This document shows positions 1 through 8,212 of a stretch of DNA of 64,000 nt, one piece after another. The notes below the pieces were generated by a model. That model was not told where the DNA came from, ran no database searches, and was given only the letters and a program-made list of their open reading frames with translations. The stretch's first letter is position 1. Each line of letters begins with the position of its first letter. Origin of the DNA: DASUWK01 sp036378435 (GTDB taxonomy: Bacteria; Chloroflexota; Dormibacteria; Dormibacterales; Dormibacteraceae); assembly GCA_036378435.1 (NCBI GenBank), contig DASUWK010000037.1, positions 38,915 to 102,914 on the forward strand, in the 5' to 3' direction. The translations under genes and the position numbers were made by a program.

Positions 1-169
1 CGATGCACCGCACCGCGTCGTCCTTCTCCACCTGCTTGAGGGCGGCTGCGAGCTCAGCCCGAGCCTGCGTTCCGATGGCGTTGCGCCGGTCGGGCCGATT
101 GAAGCGGATCCACGCGACCGCCCCCTGGAGGTCGACCTTCACGTGCTGCTGCTCGACTGCTTGCGCCAT
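1..169 (-). CDS. Enoyl-CoA hydratase/isomerase family protein (N-terminal fragment, cut by window edge)
   Basis: Partial gene running off the left edge. The ATG at 167-169 gives MAQAVEQQHVKVDLQGAVAW, followed by IRFNRPDRRNAIG. That is the canonical crotonase N-terminus: a beta strand, then the N-R-P-x-x-x-N-A-I/L motif that begins the CoA-binding region. A Shine-Dalgarno-like AGGTGAG lies just upstream. The gene starts 5 bp after the stop of the crotonase at 175-948 on the same strand, so the two are almost certainly cotranscribed. Pairs of crotonases like this occur in phenylacetate (paaF/paaG) and other acyl-CoA pathways, but too little is visible to choose one. Acyl-CoA hydration or isomerisation in the cytoplasm is inferred from family only. 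Confidence 0.85.
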   Translation of the reverse strand, partial: MAQAVEQQHVKVDLQGAVAWIRFNRPDRRNAIGTQARAELAAALKQVEKDDAVRCI

Positions 170-174
170 CCCGC

Positions 175-948
175 TCACCTGCCTTTGAATTCGCCCTTCC
201 TCTTCTCGAGGAAGGCGCGCATGCCTTCTTTCTGATCCTCGCTGGCGAAGAGGAAGTAGAAGTTCTTCCGCTCGACCGCGAGCCCTTCGGCCAGCGTGGT
301 CTCCAAGGCCTTGTTGACCGCCTCCTTCCCCATCCGCACGGCCAGCGGCGGCTTCGCCGCCAGCTCGCGCGCCAGCCTCTGCGCGACCTTGATCGTCATC
401 TCGGCGGGCACGACCTTGTTCACCAGGCCGAGCTCGTAGGCGCGGTGGGCCGAGATCTGATTCCCCGTCAGCGTGGCCTCCATGGCGACGTACTTGCCGG
501 CCGTGCGCGGCCAGCGCTGGGTTCCGCCGCCGCCCGGGATGATCCCGAGGTTGATCTCCGGCTGGCCGAAGCGCGCTGTGTCCGCCGCGACGATCAGGTC
601 GCACATCAGCGCGACCTCCGTCCCGCCCCCCAGTGCGTAGCCGTTAACGGCCGCGATGAGAGGCTTGGTGAAGCTGGTCAGCTTCGACCAGCGGCCGGTC
701 TGGTCCCTGAGCAGCTGGTCGACGGGCGATCGCTCGGACATGTCGCCGATGTCGGCGCCGGCCGCGAAGACGCGCTCCCCGCCGGTCAAGACGACGGCGC
801 GCACGTCCGCATCGTCGTCGAGCTCGGTGAGAGCGCCGCTCACCTCGGCCATGAGCTCGGGGCTGAGCGCGTTGAGGACCTTCGGGCGGTTGAGGGTGAT
901 CGTGGCGATCGGCGGCTCCCGGTCGACCAAGATGAACTCGTACCCCAC
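175..948 (-). CDS. Enoyl-CoA hydratase (crotonase family)
   Basis: 257 residues, the normal length for a monofunctional enoyl-CoA hydratase (hydrates 2-trans-enoyl-CoA to 3-hydroxyacyl-CoA). The N-R-P-x-V-L-N-A-L motif is near residue 20 and AAGADI, an oxyanion-hole strand, near 62. YALGGGTEVALMCD near 105 carries the first catalytic Glu; FGQPEINLGIIPGGGGTQR near 130 carries the second. Both catalytic glutamates are present, so hydratase rather than only isomerase activity is expected. It sits directly upstream of a second crotonase at the window edge. A paa epoxidase operon lies 29 kb away, so a paaF-like role is possible, but a general fatty-acid role fits equally well. There is no nearby dehydrogenase or thiolase in view. 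Confidence 0.93.
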   Translation of the reverse strand: MGYEFILVDREPPIATITLNRPKVLNALSPELMAEVSGALTELDDDADVRAVVLTGGERVFAAGADIGDMSERSPVDQLLRDQTGRWSKLTSFTKPLIAAVNGYALGGGTEVALMCDLIVAADTARFGQPEINLGIIPGGGGTQRWPRTAGKYVAMEATLTGNQISAHRAYELGLVNKVVPAEMTIKVAQRLARELAAKPPLAVRMGKEAVNKALETTLAEGLAVERKNFYFLFASEDQKEGMRAFLEKRKGEFKGR

Positions 949-1085
949 CCGCCTATGATCGGCCAGAAGGGAGGCCGGGTGTCCGGCCGAGAGATGGCGG
1001 CCCTCCGGTGCCGCGGATGGGAGGAGACGACGAGCAGCACACGAGCCGCACTCCAGTGCGGCGAGGAGCAGCGCAGGAGGCGACG

Positions 1086-2144
1086 ATGCAGACGCGCCGC
1101 CTGAGCCCGCCAGATCCGGACGGAGTGCCCGGCCGCCCTTCTGGTGTGAGGGAGGGAGTGCTGCGCGACAGCTATGGCCGTGTCGCCGACGACCTGCGCA
1201 TCTCGGTCACCGATCGCTGCAACTTCCGCTGCATCTACTGCATGCCGGCGGAGGGGCTGCGCTGGCTGGCCCGCGAGGACATCCTGCGGTTCGAGGAGAT
1301 CCACCGCCTGGCGCGCATCTTCGTCCAGCGCTACGGGGTGCGGACGATCCGGCTGACCGGCGGGGAGCCGCTGGTCCGCTCTCACATCGAGGAGCTGGTC
1401 GCCATGATCGCGGGGATCGCGCCCGGCCTCGACATCACGATGACGACCAACGGCGTGCTGCTCAGGAACAAGGCGCAGGCGCTGGCGGACGCGGGACTCA
1501 AACGGGTCAACGTGTCGCTGGACACGCTCTCGCCGGAGCGGTTCCACGAGATCGCGCGGGTGGACGCCTTCAAGAAGGTCATGGAGGGCATCGACGCCGC
1601 CCGGGCAGCCGGCCTCTGGCCGATCAAGCTGAACGTGGTGGTCATGAAGGGCCACAACGACGACGAGGCGGTCGACTTCGCGCGCCTGGCCCGCCAAGAG
1701 GGCTACGACGTCCGCTTCATCGAGTTCATGCCGCTCGACGCGGACGGCATCTGGAGCAACGACCTGGTGGTCCCCAGCCGCCGCCTGCAGGAGCAGATCG
1801 AAGACGAGTTCCCCCTCGTCGAGGTGCTCGAGGACCGGCCCGGCCCGGCGACGAAGCTCCGCTTCGCGGACGGCTCGCCCGGCGGCGTCGGCTTCATCTC
1901 CTCGGTCAGCCAGGCCTTCTGCACCACCTGCAACCGGATCCGCCTGACGCCGGAGGGCGGGCTGCGCACCTGCCTCTTCTCGCTGCGCGAGACGCCGCTG
2001 CGCGACCTGATGCGAGAAGGGGCGTCGGATGACGCTCTGGCCCGCGTCATCGAGCGCGCCGTCTGGCTCAAGGAAGAAGGTCATCTCATCAACCAGGAAG
2101 GCTTCGTCAAGCCTCCGAAGTCGATGAGCCAGATCGGAGGCTAG
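1086..2144 (+). CDS. moaA: GTP 3',8-cyclase, molybdenum cofactor biosynthesis protein A
   Basis: Radical-SAM enzyme making 3',8-cH2GTP from GTP, the first step of molybdopterin synthesis. The start is ATG 1086, with AGGAGG five bases upstream; an in-frame start at 1008 lacks this site. 352 residues. The N-terminal cluster motif CNFRCIYC (about residue 40) binds the SAM [4Fe-4S] cluster. LTGGEPLVR follows. The C-terminal cluster motif CTTCNRIRLTPEGGLRTC (about residue 280) gives the CxxCx(13)C pattern that binds the substrate cluster. The chain ends in the functionally important GG doublet. No other moa/mob gene is in the window, so the gene stands alone, divergent from the crotonase pair. Confidence 0.97.
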   Translation: MQTRRLSPPDPDGVPGRPSGVREGVLRDSYGRVADDLRISVTDRCNFRCIYCMPAEGLRWLAREDILRFEEIHRLARIFVQRYGVRTIRLTGGEPLVRSHIEELVAMIAGIAPGLDITMTTNGVLLRNKAQALADAGLKRVNVSLDTLSPERFHEIARVDAFKKVMEGIDAARAAGLWPIKLNVVVMKGHNDDEAVDFARLARQEGYDVRFIEFMPLDADGIWSNDLVVPSRRLQEQIEDEFPLVEVLEDRPGPATKLRFADGSPGGVGFISSVSQAFCTTCNRIRLTPEGGLRTCLFSLRETPLRDLMREGASDDALARVIERAVWLKEEGHLINQEGFVKPPKSMSQIGG

Positions 2145-2175
2145 ACTCCGGAGCCCGGCCTCGCGTATCTATTGA

Positions 2176-2189
2176 GTACGCCGGCGTAC
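2176..2189. promoter_or_regulatory. 14-bp perfect palindrome upstream of the surface protease-like gene
   Basis: GTACGCCGGCGTAC is a perfect inverted repeat in the 61-bp gap between moaA and the gene at 2206. Its position just upstream of the start suggests an operator, or a short hairpin near the mRNA 5' end. No regulator can be assigned from sequence. Confidence 0.35.
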
Positions 2190-2205
2190 CGGCGGAAAAA
2201 TCTCG

Positions 2206-5200
2206 GTGCGGGAAGGTGTCGGGTTGTCATCACTGGCGCGCCGCCTCGCGGCGCTCGGGGTCATGTCGCTGGCAGCAGGCTGGTTCCTCGCTCTGCCGGC
2301 GTCAGCCGCCTACCCGCAGGATCCTCCCAACGACCCCGGCTACGCGTCGGCCGAGAACGACCCGACCTGCGCGCAGCACTACGTCGGATCCGAGCAGTAC
2401 TACCTCTACTCGTCCATGCCGCGCTGTGCGCCGCTGGCGAGCGACCCCGAGAACGCGTCCGGCATGTCAGTCGACAAGGCCTGGGCGCAGTACTCGACCG
2501 GCAACCCACACACGGTCATCGCCTACGTCGAAGGTGGCATCAACTGGCAGCGCGACCAGCCCGAGCTCGTGGACAAGGTGTACCTCAACTGGCGCGAGCT
2601 CCCGGTGCCGTGCACGGGCAATCCGTGCACGCTCCGCTATGGCGGCTCAGAGGCTGACTACGACGTCAACCACGACGGCGTCTTCAACGCCGCGGACTAC
2701 GCGCACGACCCGCGCGTCAGCGACGCGAACGGCAACGGCTGGATCGACCCCGAGGACATCATCACCGCGTTCTCCTGCTACGACCGCTTCCACGACAGCC
2801 TCGGAGCGCTGACGCACCCGGACCCGGCCTCACCGACCGGCTACGACTGCTCCAACGGCGCTCAGACCGTCGACAACGACGGCAACGGCTACCCCCACGA
2901 CATCTCCGGCTGGGACTTCTACGACCACCAGAACGACCCCGCGACCTATGACTCGCAGTACGGCCACTCCGACAACCAGATGAAGCAAGCGGCGGCGCAG
3001 ACCAACAACGGCGTCCAGGGGGCCGGCGTCTGCCCGCAGTGCCTGATCCTGCCGGTGAAGGCGGGCGCCGAGGCTCTCGACCGGACCGACGACCTGGCCC
3101 AGGCGTGGCTTTTCGCCGCCGACTCGGGGGCCAGCGTCATCGTGTCGGTCACCGCCGACCTCGGCTACTCCTCGTTCATGCACCAGGCTGTCGAGAACAT
3201 CTGGCGCCGCGGCATCGTGATGGCGGAGTCGTCCAACGACTTCGACTCCACCGACCACCAGGGCGGCATGTGGTGGCCGTTCGTGCTGCCCGGCAACGGC
3301 CTGGTGCCGAACATGGACGGCGCCGACAAGGCCCCCGGCCCACCCACCCTGGCGGCCAACGCCGGCACGATCAGCTATCGCGAGCGATCCGACCTGACGT
3401 CCTGGGGCACGCATGCGATGTTCTCGGTGCCCAATGAGGGCGGCTCGACCTCGGAGTCGACGCCGACCGTCGGCGGGATGATGGCGCTGGTCATCGCGGA
3501 CGGGCGGCGGCTGAGCCCGGCGCTGAGCGGCCCTGAGGCGGTGCAGCTCGTCCGTGCCACGGCGTCGCCGATCACCGACCCGACCCTCAACTGGCCTGGG
3601 TCGCCTGGCGATTGGAACCTCCAGTACGGCTACGGCCGCCCCAACGTCTACAAGGCGATGCAGGCCATCGCGGCCGGCAGCATCCCGCCCGTGGGCTGGA
3701 TCGACTCGCCCGACTGGTTCAGCCTGTACGACCCGACGATCACGCGTTATGTGCCGATCACCGGCCACGTCGAGGCCAACCGCTCGCCAGGCTACCGCTG
3801 GCAGCTCGAGTACGGGCTCGGGCCCCAGCCGCAGACCTGGACGGCGATCTCGAGCGGGTCGGGCAGCTCCCCGGAGGACGGCACCCTGGGCCGCCTCGAC
3901 CTGAGCCAGATCCCGAAGTCCTTCTGGTCCGCGCCCTACCAGATGTCGAAGACGAAGAGCCTCGAGTCGACCGAGCAGTACACGGTGACGCTCAAGCTGG
4001 TCGTCACCGACGCCGCCAACCGGACCGGCATCGACCGGCGGACGATCGACGTGGTTCACGATCCCAGCTGGCTGCCCGGGTTCCCGCTCCGCCTCGGCCA
4101 CGGCGGCGACAGCCAGCCCGCGCTCGCCGACCTGCAGGGCACCGGCCGCCTGGACATCGTGTTCGGCGACTCCGATGGCGTGATCCACGCGATCGACCCC
4201 GTCACCGGCCACGAGCTGCCGGGCTGGCCGGCGCACACGGCGCCGGTCGTGGTGCAGAAGTCACACCGCGGGATCTCGCCCGGGGACGAATCCGTCTTCG
4301 CGCCCGCGGCTGTGGGCGACCTCGACCACGACGGCCATCTCTGGGTGGTCGTCACGTCCTCAGCGGGGCAGGTCTACGTCTTCGACGCCGCCGGGCGTCC
4401 GCGGCCGGGCTGGCCGAAGACGATGGCGACCGGCGTCCAGCAGCCGACGATCCCGCGCCCGCAGCTCCCGATGACGCGACTCCCCCAGCAGGGCGCCGCC
4501 GACTCGCCGGTGCTCTACGACCTCACCGGCAAGGGGCCGCTGCAGATCATCCAGTCGGCCTGGGACGGCTACATCCACATCTGGAACCCCGACGGCTCGT
4601 CGTTCAGCGACATCCAGGTGCAGCGGCCGCCGGACAGCGAGCTCGACCCCTGCGTACCCGGCCAGACGTGCCCGCACTGGATCAACGACCACAAGCTCGA
4701 GTCGTCGCCCGTGGTCGCGAACCTCACGGGCGCGGGCCCGGATCTCGTGATCCGCAGCCAGTGGACGGAGACCACGAGCACCGGTGACATCCAGCCCGGC
4801 GGCGCGGGGTTCCTGCACGCCTACAAGCCCGACGGGACCCTGCTCTGGATCGCGAAGATGCCGAGCATCATCGAGTACTACGGCTCGGCCCAGGAGTTCA
4901 TCACCGAGGGCGTCGGCGGCCCGGTGGCCGCGAACGTGCTCGGCGACGGGCAGTTCGACGTCGCGGCGAATCCTGGCTTCTCGCCCACCTATCTCTTCCA
5001 CGGTGACGGCAGCAACCTCGGCCTGTACGGCCCCGTGCCCGGACCCACCGCGGCGGCGCTCGCCGGATCTGTCGAGCTGGGCAGCCTCCCCGTCGACGCA
5101 CCGATCGGCTTCACCACCTCGGGCGCCTTCGGCAACCTCAACGGGGTCCTGAGCTACACCCAGCCGGGCAGCGGCGGCGGCAGCCTGGCGTACTCCCTCC

Positions 5201-6045
5201 TGCTGCCGGGCAGCGGAGGCGCGATCACCGAGTACGAGCGCGCGTGGACCGCGGCCGGCGGAGCTCCGCAGCCCGGCTTCCCCGCCCCGCTGCAGGGCCT
5301 CGACTTCCTGGGCACGCCCGCGATCGCGGACATCACCGGCGACGGGCAGCCTGACATCCTCCAGGGGGCCGACTCCTCCGCCCTGATGGGCTACACCACG
5401 GGCGGACAGCAGGCTCCGGGCTTCCCGAAGTTCAACACCGGGTGGTCGGTGTTCGCGCCGGCGGTCGGCGACCTGACCGACAACGGCCGCAACGACGTCG
5501 TCGAGCTCACGCGCGAGGGCTATGTCTTCGCCTGGAGCACGCCTGGGCTGGCGACGGCCAACTCCGAGTGGTGGACATACCGGCACGACGAGCACCGCAC
5601 CAACCAGTACGGCATCGACACACGGCCGCCGGGGGCCATCCGCAACCTCGCGGTGCACGGCGGCAACATCACCTTCACCGACCCCGGAGGCGACTGGTAC
5701 ACCGGCGCGGCCGCTCACCTCCTGGTCAACGGAGCGTCCGTCCCGGTCAAGGGACCCGCCGGGACGGCGGACTCGGTCGCGGTTCCGGCCGGTGCGGCGA
5801 CAGTCACGATCCAGGCGGTCGACGCCGCGGGCAACCTGGGGCTGCCGGCGACCGTGCAGCTTGGCCACACCAACCGCCAGCCGGCACCGCCCGAAGCGCC
5901 CCCCACCCGCGCATCCGCCGGCGGATCGCCCCGCGCAGCGCTGAAAAGCGCTCCATTCGCCGGCGGATGGCTAGTTGGGAGCGCCCTGGCGGGCGGCCTG
6001 GTGGCCCTATGCGTGAGCCTTTGGAGGCGCCGCCCGACCTCCTAG
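2206..6045 (+). CDS. Secreted, C-terminally anchored subtilase-like protein with repeat domain
   Basis: Up to 1279 residues. The GTG at 2206 is one start; TTG at 2224 has a better ribosome site (GGAAGG seven bases upstream) and gives a compact signal peptide ending near PASAAYP. Residues about 90-480 resemble an S8 subtilase. The His is kept in YGHSDNQMKQAAAQ, the oxyanion Asn in ESSND and the Ser in STSESTPTVGG. The usual Asp-x-Gly is AYVEGGINW, so the catalytic Asp appears to be Glu. From about 620 on, several LADLQGTGRLDIVFG-like segments resemble FG-GAP/VCBS propeller blades. The C-terminus has a hydrophobic helix followed by RRRPTS, a membrane anchor facing outwards. A 58-bp palindromic element lies inside the gene at 5912-5969, between the repeats and the anchor. 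Substrate unknown; protease activity doubtful. Confidence 0.8.
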   Translation: MREGVGLSSLARRLAALGVMSLAAGWFLALPASAAYPQDPPNDPGYASAENDPTCAQHYVGSEQYYLYSSMPRCAPLASDPENASGMSVDKAWAQYSTGNPHTVIAYVEGGINWQRDQPELVDKVYLNWRELPVPCTGNPCTLRYGGSEADYDVNHDGVFNAADYAHDPRVSDANGNGWIDPEDIITAFSCYDRFHDSLGALTHPDPASPTGYDCSNGAQTVDNDGNGYPHDISGWDFYDHQNDPATYDSQYGHSDNQMKQAAAQTNNGVQGAGVCPQCLILPVKAGAEALDRTDDLAQAWLFAADSGASVIVSVTADLGYSSFMHQAVENIWRRGIVMAESSNDFDSTDHQGGMWWPFVLPGNGLVPNMDGADKAPGPPTLAANAGTISYRERSDLTSWGTHAMFSVPNEGGSTSESTPTVGGMMALVIADGRRLSPALSGPEAVQLVRATASPITDPTLNWPGSPGDWNLQYGYGRPNVYKAMQAIAAGSIPPVGWIDSPDWFSLYDPTITRYVPITGHVEANRSPGYRWQLEYGLGPQPQTWTAISSGSGSSPEDGTLGRLDLSQIPKSFWSAPYQMSKTKSLESTEQYTVTLKLVVTDAANRTGIDRRTIDVVHDPSWLPGFPLRLGHGGDSQPALADLQGTGRLDIVFGDSDGVIHAIDPVTGHELPGWPAHTAPVVVQKSHRGISPGDESVFAPAAVGDLDHDGHLWVVVTSSAGQVYVFDAAGRPRPGWPKTMATGVQQPTIPRPQLPMTRLPQQGAADSPVLYDLTGKGPLQIIQSAWDGYIHIWNPDGSSFSDIQVQRPPDSELDPCVPGQTCPHWINDHKLESSPVVANLTGAGPDLVIRSQWTETTSTGDIQPGGAGFLHAYKPDGTLLWIAKMPSIIEYYGSAQEFITEGVGGPVAANVLGDGQFDVAANPGFSPTYLFHGDGSNLGLYGPVPGPTAAALAGSVELGSLPVDAPIGFTTSGAFGNLNGVLSYTQPGSGGGSLAYSLLLPGSGGAITEYERAWTAAGGAPQPGFPAPLQGLDFLGTPAIADITGDGQPDILQGADSSALMGYTTGGQQAPGFPKFNTGWSVFAPAVGDLTDNGRNDVVELTREGYVFAWSTPGLATANSEWWTYRHDEHRTNQYGIDTRPPGAIRNLAVHGGNITFTDPGGDWYTGAAAHLLVNGASVPVKGPAGTADSVAVPAGAATVTIQAVDAAGNLGLPATVQLGHTNRQPAPPEAPPTRASAGGSPRAALKSAPFAGGWLVGSALAGGLVALCVSLWRRRPTS
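5912..5969 (+). repeat. 58-bp palindrome-spacer-palindrome element, copy 1 (inside coding sequence)
   Basis: Two near-perfect copies of the 16-bp palindrome CATCCGCCGGCGGATG, at 5912-5927 and 5954-5969 (one mismatch each), separated by 26 bp. The start-to-start distance is 42 bp. The spacer has CCCC near its left end, a central AAAAGC and an AGCGCT...AGCGCT inverted repeat. The same architecture recurs at 58421-58478 with exactly the same 42-bp spacing. Here it is read in frame as an Ala/Gly-rich linker of the surface protein. Confidence 0.8.
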
Positions 6046-6058
6046 ACTGAGCGGCGGC

Positions 6059-7342
6059 ATGCTGAACACGGCCGCGACGCAGCCGCCGCTCACGGTCACC
6101 GAGCTCGCGCAGGAGATCAAGCGCGAGCTGCGCCCGCTGTGGCGGGTATTCGTCAAGGGCGAGGTCAGCGGCATGAAGCAGCTGACCTCCGGTCACTACT
6201 CGTTTCGGATCAACGACGCCGAGTCGCGCCTGGACGCGTTCCTGTTCGCGAACGACGCCCGGCGGCTCGCGCTGATTCCCGAAGACGGGCAGGAGTTCGT
6301 CTTCCGGGGCCGCGTGGACTTCGCGCCGAAGTACGGCCAGCTCCGGCTGATCGTCGACTATGTCGAATACGACGACGTCGGGCGCCTGCGCGCGCAGCTG
6401 GAGCAGCTGAAGCAGAAGCTCGAAGCCGAGGGAGCGTTCGAGTCCGCGCGCAAGCGACCGCTGCCCTTTCTGCCGCGCTGCGTCGCGCTGATCACGTCGC
6501 CGACCGGCGCCGTCATCCACGACCTGCAGGAGACGATCTGGGACCGCTTCCCGAACCTGGAGATCCTCGTCTATCCCGCCCAGGTGCAGGGCACAGCCAG
6601 CCCGGGCTCGGTGGCGGCAGCCCTGCGCCGGTGCAACGACGAAGGCCGGGCCGCGGTGGCGGTCATCGCGAGGGGCGGCGGCAGCTTTGAGGAGCTGTAC
6701 GCCTTCAACACCGAGCCGGTCGCGCGAGCGATCCTGGCCTCACGGATGCCTGTCGTGACCGCCCTCGGCCATACCTCTGACCGGACCATCGCCGACCTCG
6801 TGGCCGACGCCGAGTGCCGCACGCCGACCGAGGCCGGCGCGCGCGTCGTCCCGCGCAAGGCGGACCTGCTGGCGCGGCTGGACGAGCGCCGCCGGCGAGT
6901 CGATCGCGAGGCGACCGGCCTGCTGAGAGTCAGGGTTGAGCGACTGCGGCGCAGCCGGGCCGAGCTCGCGCGCCTCAGCCCGGCGCAGCAGCTCGCACGC
7001 CGCCACGAGCTGATCGTCGAGCGGGCGACGCGCCTGGAGGCGCTGGCGGCGCGGACGATCCGCCAGCGCCAGGACGTGCTGGCCGGACGGCAGGTCGCGG
7101 AGCGGCTGCAGCGGGCGGTCCGGCTGCGGTTCGCGCAGGCTCGCGCCGGGCTCGAGCAGCGCGGGCGGCGGCTCGAGGCGCTCAGCCCCGACTCTGTTCT
7201 CCTGCGCGGCTACAGCATCACCCAGGACGAGGAGTCGGGGACGGTGCTGCGCGCGGCGAGCGAGACAGCCCCTGGCCGCCGGGTTCGCGTCCGGCTTGGC
7301 GCCGGCGCTCTTACGGCTGCTGTGGCGACCATCGATGAGTGA
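6059..7342 (+). CDS. xseA: Exodeoxyribonuclease VII large subunit
   Basis: 427 residues. Catalytic subunit of exonuclease VII, which degrades single-stranded DNA bidirectionally to oligonucleotides. The N-terminal OB-fold (LTVTELAQEIK, VFVKGEVSGM, SGHYSFRIND) covers residues about 8-100. The catalytic domain includes VALITSPTGAVIHDL, IARGGGSFEELYAFN (family signature), TALGHTSDRTIADLVAD and TPTEAGARVVP. A long Arg-rich coiled coil follows, and then the C-terminal S-P-D-S-V-L-x-R-G-Y-S segment. It overlaps xseB by 8 bp, the usual operon arrangement. It starts 13 bp after the stop of the surface protein, so readthrough from that gene is possible. Confidence 0.97.
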   Translation: MLNTAATQPPLTVTELAQEIKRELRPLWRVFVKGEVSGMKQLTSGHYSFRINDAESRLDAFLFANDARRLALIPEDGQEFVFRGRVDFAPKYGQLRLIVDYVEYDDVGRLRAQLEQLKQKLEAEGAFESARKRPLPFLPRCVALITSPTGAVIHDLQETIWDRFPNLEILVYPAQVQGTASPGSVAAALRRCNDEGRAAVAVIARGGGSFEELYAFNTEPVARAILASRMPVVTALGHTSDRTIADLVADAECRTPTEAGARVVPRKADLLARLDERRRRVDREATGLLRVRVERLRRSRAELARLSPAQQLARRHELIVERATRLEALAARTIRQRQDVLAGRQVAERLQRAVRLRFAQARAGLEQRGRRLEALSPDSVLLRGYSITQDEESGTVLRAASETAPGRRVRVRLGAGALTAAVATIDE

Positions 7343-7607
7343 AGCGCAGCTGACCTACGAGCAGGCGCTCGAGGCGCTCGACCGCAGCCTGAAGGCGCTC
7401 GAAGAAGGCGACCTGTCCTTGGAGGACGCGCTCAAGGCGGTCGATGACGCCCGCACCTACCTCAAGATCTGCAGCGATCGCCTCGAGGAGGCCAAGCGGA
7501 AGATCGAGGTGCGCCCGGTCGGGGACGCTGCGGCGGAGCCTGCCGACGGCCCTTCAGACGGTCCGCCGGCCGACGACGAGTTGCCGGAGGGCCTGTTCAA
7601 CCGATGA
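7335..7607 (+). CDS. xseB: Exodeoxyribonuclease VII small subunit
   Basis: 90 residues, starting at ATG 7335, which overlaps the xseA stop. The sequence LTYEQALEALDRSLKALEEG, then DLSLEDALKAVDDARTYLK, is the classic XseB two-helix hairpin that binds the large-subunit coiled coil. The acidic tail PADGPSDGPPADDELPEGLF is typical of high-GC members. It overlaps the next gene by 4 bp (ATGA), so xseA, xseB and the PRC-barrel gene appear translationally coupled. Confidence 0.95.
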   Translation: MSEAQLTYEQALEALDRSLKALEEGDLSLEDALKAVDDARTYLKICSDRLEEAKRKIEVRPVGDAAAEPADGPSDGPPADDELPEGLFNR

Positions 7608-8212
7608 GGTCGATCCGCATCGGCGAGGACGTACTTGCCTCAGACGGCTCGCGTTTGGGCCAGGTGGAGCGGATCGTGGTCGACGAAGCGGCCCACCGGG
7701 TCACCCACGTCGTCGTCCACGATCGCGCCATCCCGGTCGGCCTGCTGCAGGACGCCGGCCCGGACGGGCTGGCGGCGCGCCTCGATCATCAGCAGCTGGA
7801 GAAGCTGCTCGATGCCTCGGAACCGCCGTTCGCCGCGCCCGGCGAGCACTGGGATCCACCGGAGGGCTACGCGCTCGAGGGCTTCTTAGCCTTTGTAGAT
7901 GCGATCAATCGAGTGGTGGGCCAGGGTCCGTACCAACCGCCCGTCCACATAGAGACCGGGGCCTCAGAGATCCACGAGATCACGAGCGGAAGCCCGGTGT
8001 GGTGCGGCGGCGACGAGGTGGGGCACGTCGATCGGCTGCTCTGGGACGGCGAAGGTCGCGTCAAGGAGCTGGTCGTGAAGCACGGCTTCCCCACCCGGCT
8101 CACGCGCGTCCCGGTGCAGGACGTCGCCGAGGTGGTTGCCAACAACGTTCATCTGAACATCGACCGGGCGGCTTTCATGCGCGAGCCGGAGTTCGACCCG
8201 CTGGAGGACTAG
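7604..8212 (+). CDS. Tandem PRC-barrel domain protein
   Basis: 202 residues. Two PRC-barrel-like halves are visible: MRSIRIGEDVLASDGSRLGQ with VERIVVDEAAHRVTHVVVH (residues 1-70), and GSPVWCGGDEVGHVDRLLWD with GRVKELVVKHGF (about 125-175). PRC barrels are small beta barrels found in RimM, photosynthetic reaction-centre H subunits and many uncharacterised soil-bacterial proteins. They usually mediate protein or RNA contacts rather than catalysis. No signal peptide or membrane segment is present, so it is probably cytoplasmic. It begins inside the xseB stop (ATGA) and its end overlaps the convergent hydrolase gene by 4 bp. Function unknown. Confidence 0.75.
   Translation: MRSIRIGEDVLASDGSRLGQVERIVVDEAAHRVTHVVVHDRAIPVGLLQDAGPDGLAARLDHQQLEKLLDASEPPFAAPGEHWDPPEGYALEGFLAFVDAINRVVGQGPYQPPVHIETGASEIHEITSGSPVWCGGDEVGHVDRLLWDGEGRVKELVVKHGFPTRLTRVPVQDVAEVVANNVHLNIDRAAFMREPEFDPLED

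Noticed and set aside
2830..5868. Long minus-strand ORFs of 468 and 502 residues opposite the surface-protein gene
   Set aside because: They are Arg/Gly/Val-rich antisense frames typical of about 70% GC DNA, have no recognisable domain, and the plus-strand protein has clear motifs throughout.
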